Shown here one piece after another: positions 41,826-50,167 of a DNA stretch of 64,000 bases. This stretch comes from Sphingomonas sp. IC-11 (GTDB lineage: Bacteria; Pseudomonadota; Alphaproteobacteria; Sphingomonadales; Sphingomonadaceae), in NCBI RefSeq assembly GCF_021043365.1, contig NZ_JAJNDU010000001.1, positions 1,512,164-1,576,163 on the forward strand. Direction: 5' to 3'. Below the pieces are notes generated by a model. The model saw only the letters and a program-made list of their open reading frames with translations. It had not been told where the DNA came from and made no database searches. The translations under genes were made by a program, and so were the position numbers. Every line of letters starts with the position of its first letter. Position 1 is the stretch's first letter.

Positions 41826-42298
41826 GCACGCGGCTGCGCATCGTTGAATTGGCGAAGGGCACAGCCGCCGACATCTCGGCCGTCGAACAGGTCATGGAAA
41901 GCGCTTTCGACCCGAGGTTTGGAGAAGCCTGGAACCGCAGCCAGCTGCTTGGGATCTTGGGAATGCCCGGGGTGTGGCTGACCTTGGCGCGGGTGGATGG
42001 CCACGTGGCCGGCTTTGCCCTGTCTCGCGCCATCGTCGATGAGGCGGAACTGCTGCTGCTCGCCACTGCCCCAGCCTACCGCCGGCGGGGTGTCGGATCG
42101 GCGCTAGTTCGCAGCATCCTGACGGACGCTCGGGAGCGTGGCGCGATTCGAGTCCATCTTGAGGTCCGGGCGGGCAATGCTGCTGTCGACCTGTACCGTT
42201 CCAACGGCTTCGCGAAATGTGGCGAGCGCCGCGGCTATTACCGGGGCAAAGCCGGGGAGGTCTATGATGCTCACAGCTATTCGGTCGCGCTGAGCTGA
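41822..42298 (+). CDS. rimI: GNAT acetyltransferase RimI-like
   Basis: 158 aa. Acetyl-CoA loop in P-A-Y-R-R-R-G-V-G-S-A-L, the conserved E-V-R-A-G-N-x-A-A-V-D-L-Y-R-S-N-G-F of the RimI branch and a C-terminal Y-Y. The probable role is N-terminal acetylation of a ribosomal protein or a related target. Coupled to tsaB by 4 nt. Confidence 0.88.
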   Translation: MSTRLRIVELAKGTAADISAVEQVMESAFDPRFGEAWNRSQLLGILGMPGVWLTLARVDGHVAGFALSRAIVDEAELLLLATAPAYRRRGVGSALVRSILTDARERGAIRVHLEVRAGNAAVDLYRSNGFAKCGERRGYYRGKAGEVYDAHSYSVALS

Positions 42299-42302
42299 CG
42301 TT

Positions 42303-42330
42303 GTTGCGAGTCGTTTACGCTTTTCGCAAC
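42303..42330. promoter_or_regulatory. inverted repeat upstream of the Fur-family gene
   Basis: GTTGCGA (42303-42309) and TCGCAAC (42324-42330) are perfect 7-bp inverted arms with a 14-nt A/T-richer centre. It lies 26 nt before the ATG of the regulator gene, where an autoregulatory site would be expected. Confidence 0.4.
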
Positions 42331-42355
42331 TGGCTCGCGGGACTACACGGTTGGC

Positions 42356-42778
42356 ATGCCACGCAAGATCGACCTTGAAGCGCTCTGCCAGGAAAAGGGC
42401 CTGCGCATCACCGAACAGCGCCGGGTTATTGCCCGCGTCCTTTCCGAGGCCGACGACCATCCCGACGTGGAAAAGGTGTACGAGCGCGCGTCCGCGATCG
42501 ATCCCGGCATTTCGATTGCGACCGTCTATCGCACGGTCCGCCTGTTCGAAGAGGCCGGCATTCTTGACCGCCACGATTTCGGCGATGGCCGCGCCCGCTA
42601 CGAACCGTCTCCCGAGGCTCATCACGATCACCTGATCGATGTTGAAACGGGCAAGGTTATCGAATTCGTGGATCCGGAGCTGGAACTTCTGCAAAAGCAA
42701 ATCGCCGAGCGGCTTGGCTTCCGCCTCGTCGATCACCGGATGGAGCTCTACGGCGTCAGCCTTAACCGCAAGGACTGA
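42356..42778 (+). CDS. fur: Fur-family transcriptional regulator
   Basis: 140 aa. Winged helix with G-L-R-I-T-E-Q-R-R and I-A-T-V-Y-R-T-V-R-L-F recognition helix, then the metal-binding HHDHLIDVETG (about residues 89-99). The CxxC zinc pairs of classical Fur are absent: where HHDHLVCxxC is usual this has Ile-Asp. That is typical of the alphaproteobacterial Fur/Mur type. It responds to Fe(II) or Mn(II), which one is unclear. A hairpin terminator follows at once, so it is its own transcription unit or the end of tsaB-rimI-fur. Confidence 0.88.
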   Translation: MPRKIDLEALCQEKGLRITEQRRVIARVLSEADDHPDVEKVYERASAIDPGISIATVYRTVRLFEEAGILDRHDFGDGRARYEPSPEAHHDHLIDVETGKVIEFVDPELELLQKQIAERLGFRLVDHRMELYGVSLNRKD

Positions 42779-42826
42779 TCAAACGACGTTTCCATGAACT
42801 AGCCCGGAACACGCAAGGGCATGATG

Positions 42827-42863
42827 AAGGGGCTGGCGGAAAGGCGCAGCCCCTTTCTTGTTT
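42827..42863 (+). terminator. intrinsic terminator after the Fur-family gene
   Basis: Stem AAGGGGCTG/CAGCCCCTT (9 bp) with an 11-nt loop, followed by TTTCTTGTTT. It lies 48 nt after the stop codon and just before the end of the convergent sodC gene. Confidence 0.8.
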
Positions 42864-43402
42864 CAGGATGCTTGGAACACGCCGCAGGCGATACGGCCGC
42901 CGCTGTTACCCGAAGGATCGGTCTTCAAATCGTCTTGTCCTGCATGGATGACGAAGGCGGCGCCGTCTGTGTCGAGCAGCCCAGCCATGGTTGCGCCCGG
43001 AACAGTTGCAGCCACGGTGCCGCGCCCACCGGAATCGATGATCAGGTTCGGGATGTCTCCTTGATGCGGGCCCTGGGGGTTCATGGAACCATGCTTCATG
43101 TTTGTCGGGTTCCAGTGCCCGCCCGCGGTCTCGAAACCAGGCGCATCACAGCGGCCGGTCGTGTGGATATGTGCGCCGTGAGTACCAGCAGGCAGATCCC
43201 GCACGTCCACTGTGACCCGCAATCCGCCGGACACCTCTGTGGCCGTAGCCCTGCCGACCTCCGCCCCAGCCGACGTGCGCAAAGCTGCCACGGCGGTGGC
43301 GCCACCGGCAACCGGGGCGCCCGTTTCCAGCCTGTCCTCGTTGCAGGCCCCCAGCGCGAGCGCACAGGCCCCAAGACCAGCAGCCATCGTCAAGCGAATC
43401 AT
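42863..43402 (-). CDS. sodC: Cu/Zn superoxide dismutase, likely lipoprotein
   Basis: 179 aa from the ATG at 43402. A short hydrophobic leader ends in L-G-A-C (lipobox-like), so it is probably anchored as a lipoprotein in the envelope. The copper and zinc site is present: HIHTTGRC, GGHWNP, HGSMNPQGPHQGD and HAGQDD, with the structural Cys pair (GRC and GRIAC). It removes periplasmic superoxide. It follows the MaoC gene by 52 nt on the same strand. Confidence 0.92.
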   Translation of the reverse strand: MIRLTMAAGLGACALALGACNEDRLETGAPVAGGATAVAALRTSAGAEVGRATATEVSGGLRVTVDVRDLPAGTHGAHIHTTGRCDAPGFETAGGHWNPTNMKHGSMNPQGPHQGDIPNLIIDSGGRGTVAATVPGATMAGLLDTDGAAFVIHAGQDDLKTDPSGNSGGRIACGVFQAS

Positions 43403-43454
43403 GTACGTCTCCCGTTTCGTAGACGAAACGGCAACATGGATCACTGGTTCCCGG

Positions 43455-43907
43455 TCAAGCGGGCTTCGCCATCATCAAAGCGGCACGAACGGTACGACAG
43501 ACGACATCATCGTGTTGGTTCAGCCCGACATGTTCAAAGGTGACGATCCCCTGCCCCGGTCGGGACGAGGATGGACGGAGCGCCTTCACTTCCGTTTCTA
43601 CCCGGATCGTGTCCCCAGCAAAGACCGGCTTCGGAAAGACGGTTTCGCTCATGCCTAGGTTCGCTACCGTGGTTCCAAAGGTGGTGTCCTGCACGCTCAG
43701 TCCGATCACGAGGCCCAGCGTGAACAGGGAGTTCACCAGCGGCTTTCCGAACTCGGTGGTCGCGGCATAGGCGTGGTCGATGTGCAGCGCTGCCGGGTTA
43801 TAGGTGAGCGCGGAGAACAGCATGTTGTCCGCTTCGATCACCGTTCGGCGGATCTCATGAACGAAGCGCTGCCCGACCGAGAATTCTTCAAACCAAAGCC
43901 CAGCCAT
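43455..43907 (-). CDS. MaoC-like (R)-specific enoyl-CoA hydratase family protein
   Basis: 150 aa hot-dog fold. The hydratase-type motif is seen around the Asn-Pro in L-T-Y-N-P-A-A-L-H-I-D-H-A-Y-A, the variant of the family that hydrates enoyl-CoAs such as mesaconyl-CoA-type substrates. It starts in a TGATG junction with the CDP-alcohol phosphotransferase stop, so the two are coupled, yet no reaction links them obviously. Confidence 0.88.
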   Translation of the reverse strand: MAGLWFEEFSVGQRFVHEIRRTVIEADNMLFSALTYNPAALHIDHAYAATTEFGKPLVNSLFTLGLVIGLSVQDTTFGTTVANLGMSETVFPKPVFAGDTIRVETEVKALRPSSSRPGQGIVTFEHVGLNQHDDVVCRTVRAALMMAKPA

Positions 43908-44773
43908 CAGTTGCGCCCCCGGCCAATCAGATCAACCAAACGGCGGCACTGCGCATGCTGACGCGCGATGCCCGTGACGAGCAGCAGGTTTAGCAAGGTG
44001 ATCTCCACGAGAAAGAACCAGAGGGGGCTTCCCGCGAGCATGCTGAGCCCCAGAATAATGGTCCGGGGGTTCGCGCCGAGCATGCCGGGGAGCGACAGGA
44101 AAGAAGGCCCCGCCTCTCGGGCCAGGCGGGCAATCCGCTGCCGCTCCGTCGGATCGACTTCGGCGCTCGCCACCAGCGCGTTGATGCGGGAGGTTGCCCC
44201 TACCAGCACAGCCGACGCCGCCAGATAGATCCGGCCCAAGGCGCCGCCGATGCCGGCAGGGCGCGCTCGATTGTGCTGGAGCCATGGCACCCCATAGGCC
44301 CACCATTGGTAGCTGCGGCGAGAGCTTTCGGCGAAAACCGACTGGGCAATTCGCGAGGCGCCTGCCGCAACGGCAAGCACCCAGGCCGCGCCGCCGAGCG
44401 TATCGTCCAACGTGCTGCCGAGCAGCAGATACAAGGCAACGTGACCGCCGTAATCGCACAGGCCGTCCACCACTTCGCCATTTGCACTGGCGCGCCCGGT
44501 CAAGCGCGCCAGATCGCCGTCAGCGCCATCGACGACGTGCCATAGCAGGTGAATGGCAAACCCGGTGAGAATGGCCCCTGCCGTGCCAACCTTCGCGTAC
44601 AGCACGCCCGCAGCGATCACCATCACGGCACCGAATACGGACACCATGTTGGGCGTCACCCGCGTCGGAACCAGCGCGTTGGCCAGCCGGCGGGCAGCAG
44701 GATGATAGACGGTGCGATTCAGAAAGCCTTGCAGCTCGCGCGGCTTTCCGGTCACTGTTGGTCGCACTTCCAT
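43907..44773 (-). CDS. CDP-alcohol phosphatidyltransferase family membrane protein
   Basis: 288 aa from the ATG at 44773. Several hydrophobic helices are present. The family motif is complete: D85-G-x2-A-R90-x8-G99-x3-D103-x3-D107 (in DGDLAR and EVVDGLCD), preceded by P-T-R-V-T-P-N. Such enzymes replace the CMP of a CDP-alcohol with another hydroxyl compound. The divergent neighbours are an inositol-1-phosphate synthase and an inositol-1-phosphate cytidylyltransferase-like gene, so CDP-inositol is a likely donor or inositol phosphate the acceptor. Other family members make phosphatidyl-glycerol, -inositol or di-inositol phosphate, so the product is open. Confidence 0.88.
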   Translation of the reverse strand: MEVRPTVTGKPRELQGFLNRTVYHPAARRLANALVPTRVTPNMVSVFGAVMVIAAGVLYAKVGTAGAILTGFAIHLLWHVVDGADGDLARLTGRASANGEVVDGLCDYGGHVALYLLLGSTLDDTLGGAAWVLAVAAGASRIAQSVFAESSRRSYQWWAYGVPWLQHNRARPAGIGGALGRIYLAASAVLVGATSRINALVASAEVDPTERQRIARLAREAGPSFLSLPGMLGANPRTIILGLSMLAGSPLWFFLVEITLLNLLLVTGIARQHAQCRRLVDLIGRGRN

Positions 44774-44912
44774 CGTCGTCACGTTTCGCGTCCCCTTGCT
44801 TCGGCCCCTAGCATCCACACGGGTCGCTTGACAGAAGTCTCGCATCTGTCACCACGCTGCAAATCAATTGTCATGGCCAGGGCTTATCTCTGGCACTTTG
44901 GGGTTCTACAGA

Positions 44913-46019
44913 ATGGCGACGATCAAGGTGGCGGTTATCGGGATCGGCAACTGCGCATCCAGCCTGGTACAAGGCAAATATCATTATGCCGCCAGCAACA
45001 CCGCGCACGGCCTGATCCACGAGGAGATCGGCGGCTACCGCGTGTCGGACCTGGAGTTCGTGGCTGCATTCGACGTCGACTCCCGCAAGGTGGGTCTTGA
45101 TCTCGGCAAGGCAATTTTCGCCAAGCCCAACTGCACCAAGGTGTTCCACGCAGACGTTCCCGACACCGGCACGATCGTGAAGATGGGCGTGCGGCTGGAC
45201 GGCGTTGCAGCCCACATGCTGACGGCTGCGAACGATCGTGGGTTTGAAATGGACGATACGCGCGACGCGACCAAGGCGGAGATCGTTCAGGCACTGAAGG
45301 ATTCGGGCGCTGAAATCCTGGTGAACTTCCTGCCGGTCGGCAGCCAGGAGGCGACGGAATTCTACATGGAGTGCGCCCTTGAGGCGCGCGTGGGCGTCGT
45401 CAACTGCATGCCGGTGTTCATCGCCAGCCGCCCGGAATGGGAAAAGAAGTTCGCGGATGCCGGCCTGCCGATCATCGGCGATGACGTAAAGGCTCAGGTC
45501 GGCGCGACGATCGTCCATCGCGTTCTGTCTAACCTGTTCAACCAGCGCGGCGTGACGATCGATCACACCTATCAGTTGAACACTGGCGGCAACACCGACT
45601 TCATGAACATGCTCGATCGCAATCGCTTGTCGAGCAAGAAGGAGTCGAAGACCGAGGCGGTGCAGGCCGTGCTCTCCGAGCGCCTTGCGGATGAAAACAT
45701 CCACGTCGGTCCGTCAGACTACATTCCGTGGCTGCACGACAACAAGCTGTGCTTCCTTCGCCTTGAAGGCAATCTATTCGGCGATGTGCCGATGAACCTT
45801 GAACTTCGCCTGTCGGTGGAGGACAGCCCCAATTCGGCAGCCGTCGTCGTGGACGCCATCCGCTGCGTGAAGCTGGGCCTTGAGCGCGGGCTCGCAGGCG
45901 CGCTCACGGGTCCGTCGGCATTTTTCTGCAAGCACCCGCCTGAGCAGTTCACCGATGATGTCGCTTCACAAATGACTGACGACTTCATCCACGCGGACTC
46001 GCGGCTCGCCGCAGAGTAA
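44913..46019 (+). CDS. ino1: myo-inositol-1-phosphate synthase
   Basis: 368 aa from the ATG at 44913 (ATIKVAVIGIGNCASS start). N-terminal NAD Rossmann GIGNCA, the conserved N-F-L-P-V-G-S and G-D-D-V-K-A-Q-V-G-A-T-I, and T-G-G-N-T-D-F. Size and motifs match the short actinobacterial and archaeal Ino1 type. It converts glucose-6-phosphate to inositol-1-phosphate with an internal NAD cycle. It is divergent from the CDP-alcohol phosphotransferase (139 bp) and followed 17 nt later by the nucleotidyltransferase gene. Confidence 0.94.
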   Translation: MATIKVAVIGIGNCASSLVQGKYHYAASNTAHGLIHEEIGGYRVSDLEFVAAFDVDSRKVGLDLGKAIFAKPNCTKVFHADVPDTGTIVKMGVRLDGVAAHMLTAANDRGFEMDDTRDATKAEIVQALKDSGAEILVNFLPVGSQEATEFYMECALEARVGVVNCMPVFIASRPEWEKKFADAGLPIIGDDVKAQVGATIVHRVLSNLFNQRGVTIDHTYQLNTGGNTDFMNMLDRNRLSSKKESKTEAVQAVLSERLADENIHVGPSDYIPWLHDNKLCFLRLEGNLFGDVPMNLELRLSVEDSPNSAAVVVDAIRCVKLGLERGLAGALTGPSAFFCKHPPEQFTDDVASQMTDDFIHADSRLAAE

Positions 46020-46036
46020 GCAAGGGCGCATTTGCC

Positions 46037-46765
46037 TTGAAAGCATTGATCGTCGCAGCCGGCTTCGGCAGCCGGCTGCGCGAAGTCTCACCCTCCAAGC
46101 CTCTTACCAATGTCGCGGGAACGCCGATGATCGCACGGGTCATCGCTGAGGCGCGCGCCGGAGGCGCAACCAGCTTTGTCGTGGTGACCGGGCACGAAGG
46201 GCAACGGCTAACCGCCTATCTTCAGGGCCTCGACCCCGCGATCACGTGCGTCCCAACTGCTGACTGGAACCTCCCGAACGGCCATTCCGTGCTGACCGGC
46301 GCCGACGTGATCGGTCCGGAACGACACCTTCTGATGATGGCGGATCACCTCTTCGATCCATCGATCGTTGCCCGCGTCATCGCTGGGCCGCCAGCGCCGC
46401 TGACGCTGGCGGTCGATCGCCGGCTCGATAACCCGCTAGTCGACCTGGACGATGTCACCCGCGTTCGCACGAATGGCGACCGCATCGTCGCTATCGGCAA
46501 GCATCTTGCAGAATATGATGCGTTCGACTGCGGCGTCTTCGCCGTGGACGGCGGCTTCCACGCCGCGCTCCGTCAAGTCATCGCGGCCGGTGGATCGGGC
46601 TCAATTTCCGCCGGAGTGGAGGCGCTTGGCGCTGACGGCCGAGCGGTCGCCGTGGACATTGGCGATGCTTGGTGGCTGGACGTCGACGACGCGCGTGCCC
46701 TCGCTCAGGCGGAGGCGGCCATGCGGGCGCAGCCCGCGCCTACAGGCACCGCGCTTCCCGCCTGA
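46037..46765 (+). CDS. nucleotidyltransferase, CTP:inositol-1-phosphate cytidylyltransferase-like
   Basis: 242 aa, from a TTG at 46037 (M-K-A-L-I-V-A-A-G-F-G-S-R-L). NTP-binding loop AAGFGSRL with the signature K of S-K-P-L, a metal Asp in M-A-D-H-L, N-G-H-S-V-L, and later I-G-K-x-L-x-E-Y-D-A-F-D-C-G. These short stretches, in this order, match the archaeal inositol-1-phosphate cytidylyltransferase (IPCT) half of the IPCT/DIPPS enzyme better than sugar nucleotidyltransferases. Its neighbour makes inositol-1-phosphate, its likely substrate. CTP preference is inferred, not shown. Confidence 0.8.
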   Translation: MKALIVAAGFGSRLREVSPSKPLTNVAGTPMIARVIAEARAGGATSFVVVTGHEGQRLTAYLQGLDPAITCVPTADWNLPNGHSVLTGADVIGPERHLLMMADHLFDPSIVARVIAGPPAPLTLAVDRRLDNPLVDLDDVTRVRTNGDRIVAIGKHLAEYDAFDCGVFAVDGGFHAALRQVIAAGGSGSISAGVEALGADGRAVAVDIGDAWWLDVDDARALAQAEAAMRAQPAPTGTALPA

Positions 46766-46834
46766 AAACTGATCGCAAGAGCAACCTGCGCTCACGTCGC
46801 CTGTTCTCCCGGACAGAGCGAGGAGCATCACATC

Positions 46835-47320
46835 ATGTCCGAACCCGAGATCTACCGCGCGTTGAAGGCGGATCACGACAAGCAGCGGTCGATGCTGAAG
46901 CAGTTGAGCGAGCTGAACGGCGATACGGAAAAACGCCGCGCGCTGTTCGAGCAGTTCCGCTTGGAGTTGCAGAGTCATGCCGCCGCCGAGGAGGAGTCGC
47001 TTTACGCGGTGATGCTCGCCAACCCGGAGCTACGGGACGACGCACGCCACTCCGTGTCGGAGCACAAAGAGGTGGACGATCTTCTGGGCGAGATGATCGA
47101 TCTGCCATTCGGGTCGAAGGAGTGGGAGGAGCACTTCTCCCACATACGGCACCGCTACGAACATCACATCGATGAGGAAGAGGAAGAGATGTTCCCGGCC
47201 GCGGACCAGGAACTGGACGACGCGACCGAGAAGAAGATGGCCGCTACCTACGAGGAGCGGAAGCCTGTGGAACTAGAGATCGCACGCGACAACCCGCCCG
47301 GCAGCGACGAGCGCGACTAA
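46835..47320 (+). CDS. hemerythrin-domain protein
   Basis: 161 aa. GAGGAGC precedes the start. Four-helix hemerythrin HHE fold: metal ligand His residues in ADHDKQ, LQSHAAAEEES, H-K-E-V-D-D-L and R-Y-E-H-H-I-D-E-E-E, with Glu-rich positions for a di-iron centre. Such proteins bind O2, NO or iron, or sense stress. It is 17 nt before the udgX gene, so a shared transcript is likely. No fused signalling domain. Confidence 0.88.
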   Translation: MSEPEIYRALKADHDKQRSMLKQLSELNGDTEKRRALFEQFRLELQSHAAAEEESLYAVMLANPELRDDARHSVSEHKEVDDLLGEMIDLPFGSKEWEEHFSHIRHRYEHHIDEEEEEMFPAADQELDDATEKKMAATYEERKPVELEIARDNPPGSDERD

Positions 47321-47337
47321 GCGCTCGTCCGTCCGCG

Positions 47338-48732
47338 ATGCATCTCATCACCCTCCCGCAGCCTGACGATTTCGAGGCATGGCGTGATGCAGCGCGCGGC
47401 CTGATCGGGGCCAGCGTGCCTCCAGATGACGTTGTGTGGCAGGTCGGCAGCCAACCCGGCGACTTGTTCGCGGCCACGGCCGCGGTTCCGCCCCTTCACG
47501 ATCCGGTGGATGCCGGCTTCAAGGTGCCGCGCGCGTTCCTTGATCTGGCTCGAAACGCCATCCTCCACCGCGATCCCGAGCGGTTCGCGCTCCTCTATAC
47601 GCTGCTGGCGCGACTGCGCCGGGAACCGGGATTGATCGAAGATCACGCTGACCCTTTGGTTCGTCGCCTCGACGGCTTCGCCAAACACGTGCGTCGCGAC
47701 ATCCACAAGATGCGTGCGTTCCTGCGATTTCGGGAAGTGCCCGAGGATGACGGGAGCCGTTACGTCGCGTGGTTCGAGCCCGAGCATCATATCGTTCGCG
47801 CCAATGCTGCCTTTTTCGTCAATCGCTTCGCCAGCATGCGCTGGTCCATCCTAACTCCCGAAGTTGCGCTGCACTGGGATGGTGCCGCGCTCCGCGAAGG
47901 TCCAGGCGCGACCAAGGCGGACACGCCTGACGGTGACCCGACAGAGGAAGTCTGGAAGACCTATTATGCGTCCATCTTCAATCCCGCCCGCGTGAAGGTC
48001 GGCGCGATGCTGAAGGAGATGCCTCGCAAATACTGGAAAAACATGCCGGAAACGGCGTTGGTGCCTGAATTGCTGGCGACGGCGCAGGCACGGGAGAGCG
48101 GGATGATCGCGAAGGCACGCGGCGCGCCAGGCGGCAACAGCGAGATCGCCTGGGAAGCATTGCGGGAAGAGGCGATGAGCTGCACCCGCTGCCACCTCTA
48201 CAAGCACGCAACGCAAACCGTGTTCGGCGAAGGTCCGGTTTCCGCCAGCATCATGTTCGTCGGCGAGCAGCCCGGCGATCAGGAGGATCTCGCCGGCCAC
48301 CCGTTCGTCGGCCCGGCGGGACAGCTCTTTGATCGCGCGCTTGGCGAGGCCGGCATCGACCGAGCGCAAACCTATGTCACCAACGCGGTTAAACACTTCA
48401 AGTTCGAGCCGCGCGGCAAGCGGCGGATCCATGCGAAGCCCGACGGTGGCGAGATCGAAGCATGCCGCTGGTGGATTGAGCAGGAGCAGATGCTTGTCCG
48501 ACCGAAGGTAACGGTGGCGCTGGGAGCCACGGCGGCACGATCGCTGTTCGGAAAGGTGATGACGATCAGCCGGGAACGCGGCCGGGCCCAGCGGCTACCT
48601 GGAGACGGCGGAGAGGCCTGGATCACCGTACATCCCAGTTACCTCCTGCGGCTTCCGGATGAAGCTGCACGGACGAGCGAGTTTACCAGGTTCGTCGAGG
48701 ATCTTCGCCTTGCAAAGGCTGCCGCGGCCTGA
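47338..48732 (+). CDS. udgX: DUF4130-UdgX fusion: uracil-DNA glycosylase UdgX with DUF4130 N-terminal domain
   Basis: 464 aa. Residues 1 to about 255 match DUF4130, the partner of a radical-SAM putative DNA repair protein, and often found fused to UdgX. The C-terminal UDG domain has motif A GEQPGDQEDLAG (309-320), the GPAGQLFDR helix, the UdgX-only loop K-R-R-I-H at 361-365 whose His forms a covalent bond with uracil sites in the mycobacterial protein, and HPS at 432-434. Fe-S ligands visible are C282, C285 and C376, while NAVKHF carries a His where family 4 has Cys. Uracil-specific DNA crosslinking protein is the family role. Confidence 0.92.
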   Translation: MHLITLPQPDDFEAWRDAARGLIGASVPPDDVVWQVGSQPGDLFAATAAVPPLHDPVDAGFKVPRAFLDLARNAILHRDPERFALLYTLLARLRREPGLIEDHADPLVRRLDGFAKHVRRDIHKMRAFLRFREVPEDDGSRYVAWFEPEHHIVRANAAFFVNRFASMRWSILTPEVALHWDGAALREGPGATKADTPDGDPTEEVWKTYYASIFNPARVKVGAMLKEMPRKYWKNMPETALVPELLATAQARESGMIAKARGAPGGNSEIAWEALREEAMSCTRCHLYKHATQTVFGEGPVSASIMFVGEQPGDQEDLAGHPFVGPAGQLFDRALGEAGIDRAQTYVTNAVKHFKFEPRGKRRIHAKPDGGEIEACRWWIEQEQMLVRPKVTVALGATAARSLFGKVMTISRERGRAQRLPGDGGEAWITVHPSYLLRLPDEAARTSEFTRFVEDLRLAKAAAA

Positions 48733-48849
48733 GCGGGAGCGTGGCGCCGCTGCTATGCCAACTGACCCCCCCAAGACGGCGGGCCGACTCGCGCTGCAGG
48801 GGCGATCCACGATTGACCGCCCGCCCCTCGTCCCGTCAGAGCGGTCGCC

Positions 48850-49482
48850 ATGTTCGAGAAGATCATCGCCGCCCTCGCTATCTTCACCGTCGGGGTCATC
48901 CGCGCTGGCGGCTATTGGGGCATCGTTCTCCTGATGGGGATCGAGAGTGCGTGTATTCCGCTGCCCTCCGAAATCATCATGCCGTTTGCTGGCTATCTCG
49001 TCTCCACGGGCGAGATGAACCTCTTCCTCGCGGCGACGGCGGGCGCGCTTGGCTGCAACTTGGGTTCCATCGTCGCCTATGAGATCGGAAAGCGCGGCGG
49101 CCGGCCACTGGCAGAGCGTTGGGGCAGATACGTGCTGGTGGGCCCGGGCGAGCTCGACATGGCGGACCGTTTCTTCAATCGCTGGGGCGCAGCCGCGATC
49201 CTGATCGGTCGTATGCTACCGATCATCCGCACCTTCATCGCCTTTCCAGCGGGTGTTGCGCGAATGAAGCTGCTCCCCTTCCATGTCTATACGTTCCTGG
49301 GATCCTGGCCGTTTTGTTACCTGCTCGCTTGGATCGGGGCTCAACTCGGCGAGTCGTGGAACAATGATCCGCGATTGAAGGCGTTCTTCCACCAGGCGGA
49401 TCTTGCCATTGGCCTCGTGCTCGTGGCCGGTGGCGCCTTCTATCTGTGGCACAAGATCCACGGTCTCAGGAAGCGCACCTGA
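48850..49482 (+). CDS. DedA family membrane protein
   Basis: 210 aa with about five hydrophobic segments. It has the DedA motif: E-S-A-C-I-P-L-P-S-E, then G-A-L-G-C-N-L-G and a later F-x-R-W-G with G-R-M-L-P-I-I-R-T-F-I-A-F-P-A-G. DedA proteins are thought to move phospholipids or undecaprenyl phosphate across the membrane and keep membrane potential. 117 bp after udgX, with a 7-bp inverted pair (AGGGGCG/CGCCCCT) in the gap. Confidence 0.88.
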   Translation: MFEKIIAALAIFTVGVIRAGGYWGIVLLMGIESACIPLPSEIIMPFAGYLVSTGEMNLFLAATAGALGCNLGSIVAYEIGKRGGRPLAERWGRYVLVGPGELDMADRFFNRWGAAAILIGRMLPIIRTFIAFPAGVARMKLLPFHVYTFLGSWPFCYLLAWIGAQLGESWNNDPRLKAFFHQADLAIGLVLVAGGAFYLWHKIHGLRKRT

Positions 49483-49533
49483 GGCCGCCTGTCGCCGCGA
49501 CTCAGGACAATGGCGACTTCCACGCGTTGCCGA

Positions 49534-50166
49534 TCAACGCAGGCCCAGCAGCTTGTGGGTCTGTAGCGAAAGGCGCCAGCGCGGGCGCTCCATCACCAGA
49601 GCCATGGCCGCCTCCTGATTGTCGGCTGCCTTGGCATCGTCCAAAGGCTGGATCAGGAAGTGCTCGAATTGCCAGCTTTCCATGGCTGCAACGTCGCTGC
49701 CAGGCTGAGGCCAGACCAGCTTCAACTCGTTGCCGGAGCGCTGCACCGTTTCGCTGCCGGCCTTCGGACTGATGCATACCCAGTCGATCCCGGGATGAAC
49801 CAACAAAGTGCCGTTGCTTTCAATCGCGATAAAGAATCCGGCCGAATGCAGCGCGTTGATCAGTGGGTCATCCACCTGAAGCATCGGCTCTCCGCCGGTA
49901 AGCACAACGAAGCGGTCGGCTTCGCCACCGCTCCACATCTCCACCACGGCGTCGGACAGGGCCTGCGCATCTGCAAAGCGCCCGCCTCCCAGCCCATCCA
50001 TGCCAACGAAGTCTGTATCGCAGAAGCGGCAGATCGCACTTGCCCGATCCTGTTCGCGGCCTGACCATAGGTTACAACCGGCGAACCGTACGAACACCGC
50101 CCGCCGCCCAGCCTGCACGCCCTCTCCCTGGAGCGTGAGGAACATCTCCTTCACGGCGTAGCTCAT
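49534..50166 (-). CDS. queE: 7-carboxy-7-deazaguanine synthase QueE
   Basis: 210 aa radical-SAM enzyme with the divergent cluster motif C31-x14-C46-x2-C49 (in AGCNLW and CRFCD) instead of C-x3-C-x2-C, a known QueE variation. TLQGEG near the start and LTGGEPMLQ for SAM binding are present. It rearranges carboxytetrahydropterin to 7-carboxy-7-deazaguanine for queuosine. It starts one base after the queC stop, so the genes form a two-gene operon; queD is not here. Confidence 0.93.
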   Translation of the reverse strand: MSYAVKEMFLTLQGEGVQAGRRAVFVRFAGCNLWSGREQDRASAICRFCDTDFVGMDGLGGGRFADAQALSDAVVEMWSGGEADRFVVLTGGEPMLQVDDPLINALHSAGFFIAIESNGTLLVHPGIDWVCISPKAGSETVQRSGNELKLVWPQPGSDVAAMESWQFEHFLIQPLDDAKAADNQEAAMALVMERPRWRLSLQTHKLLGLR

Positions 50167-50167
50167 G

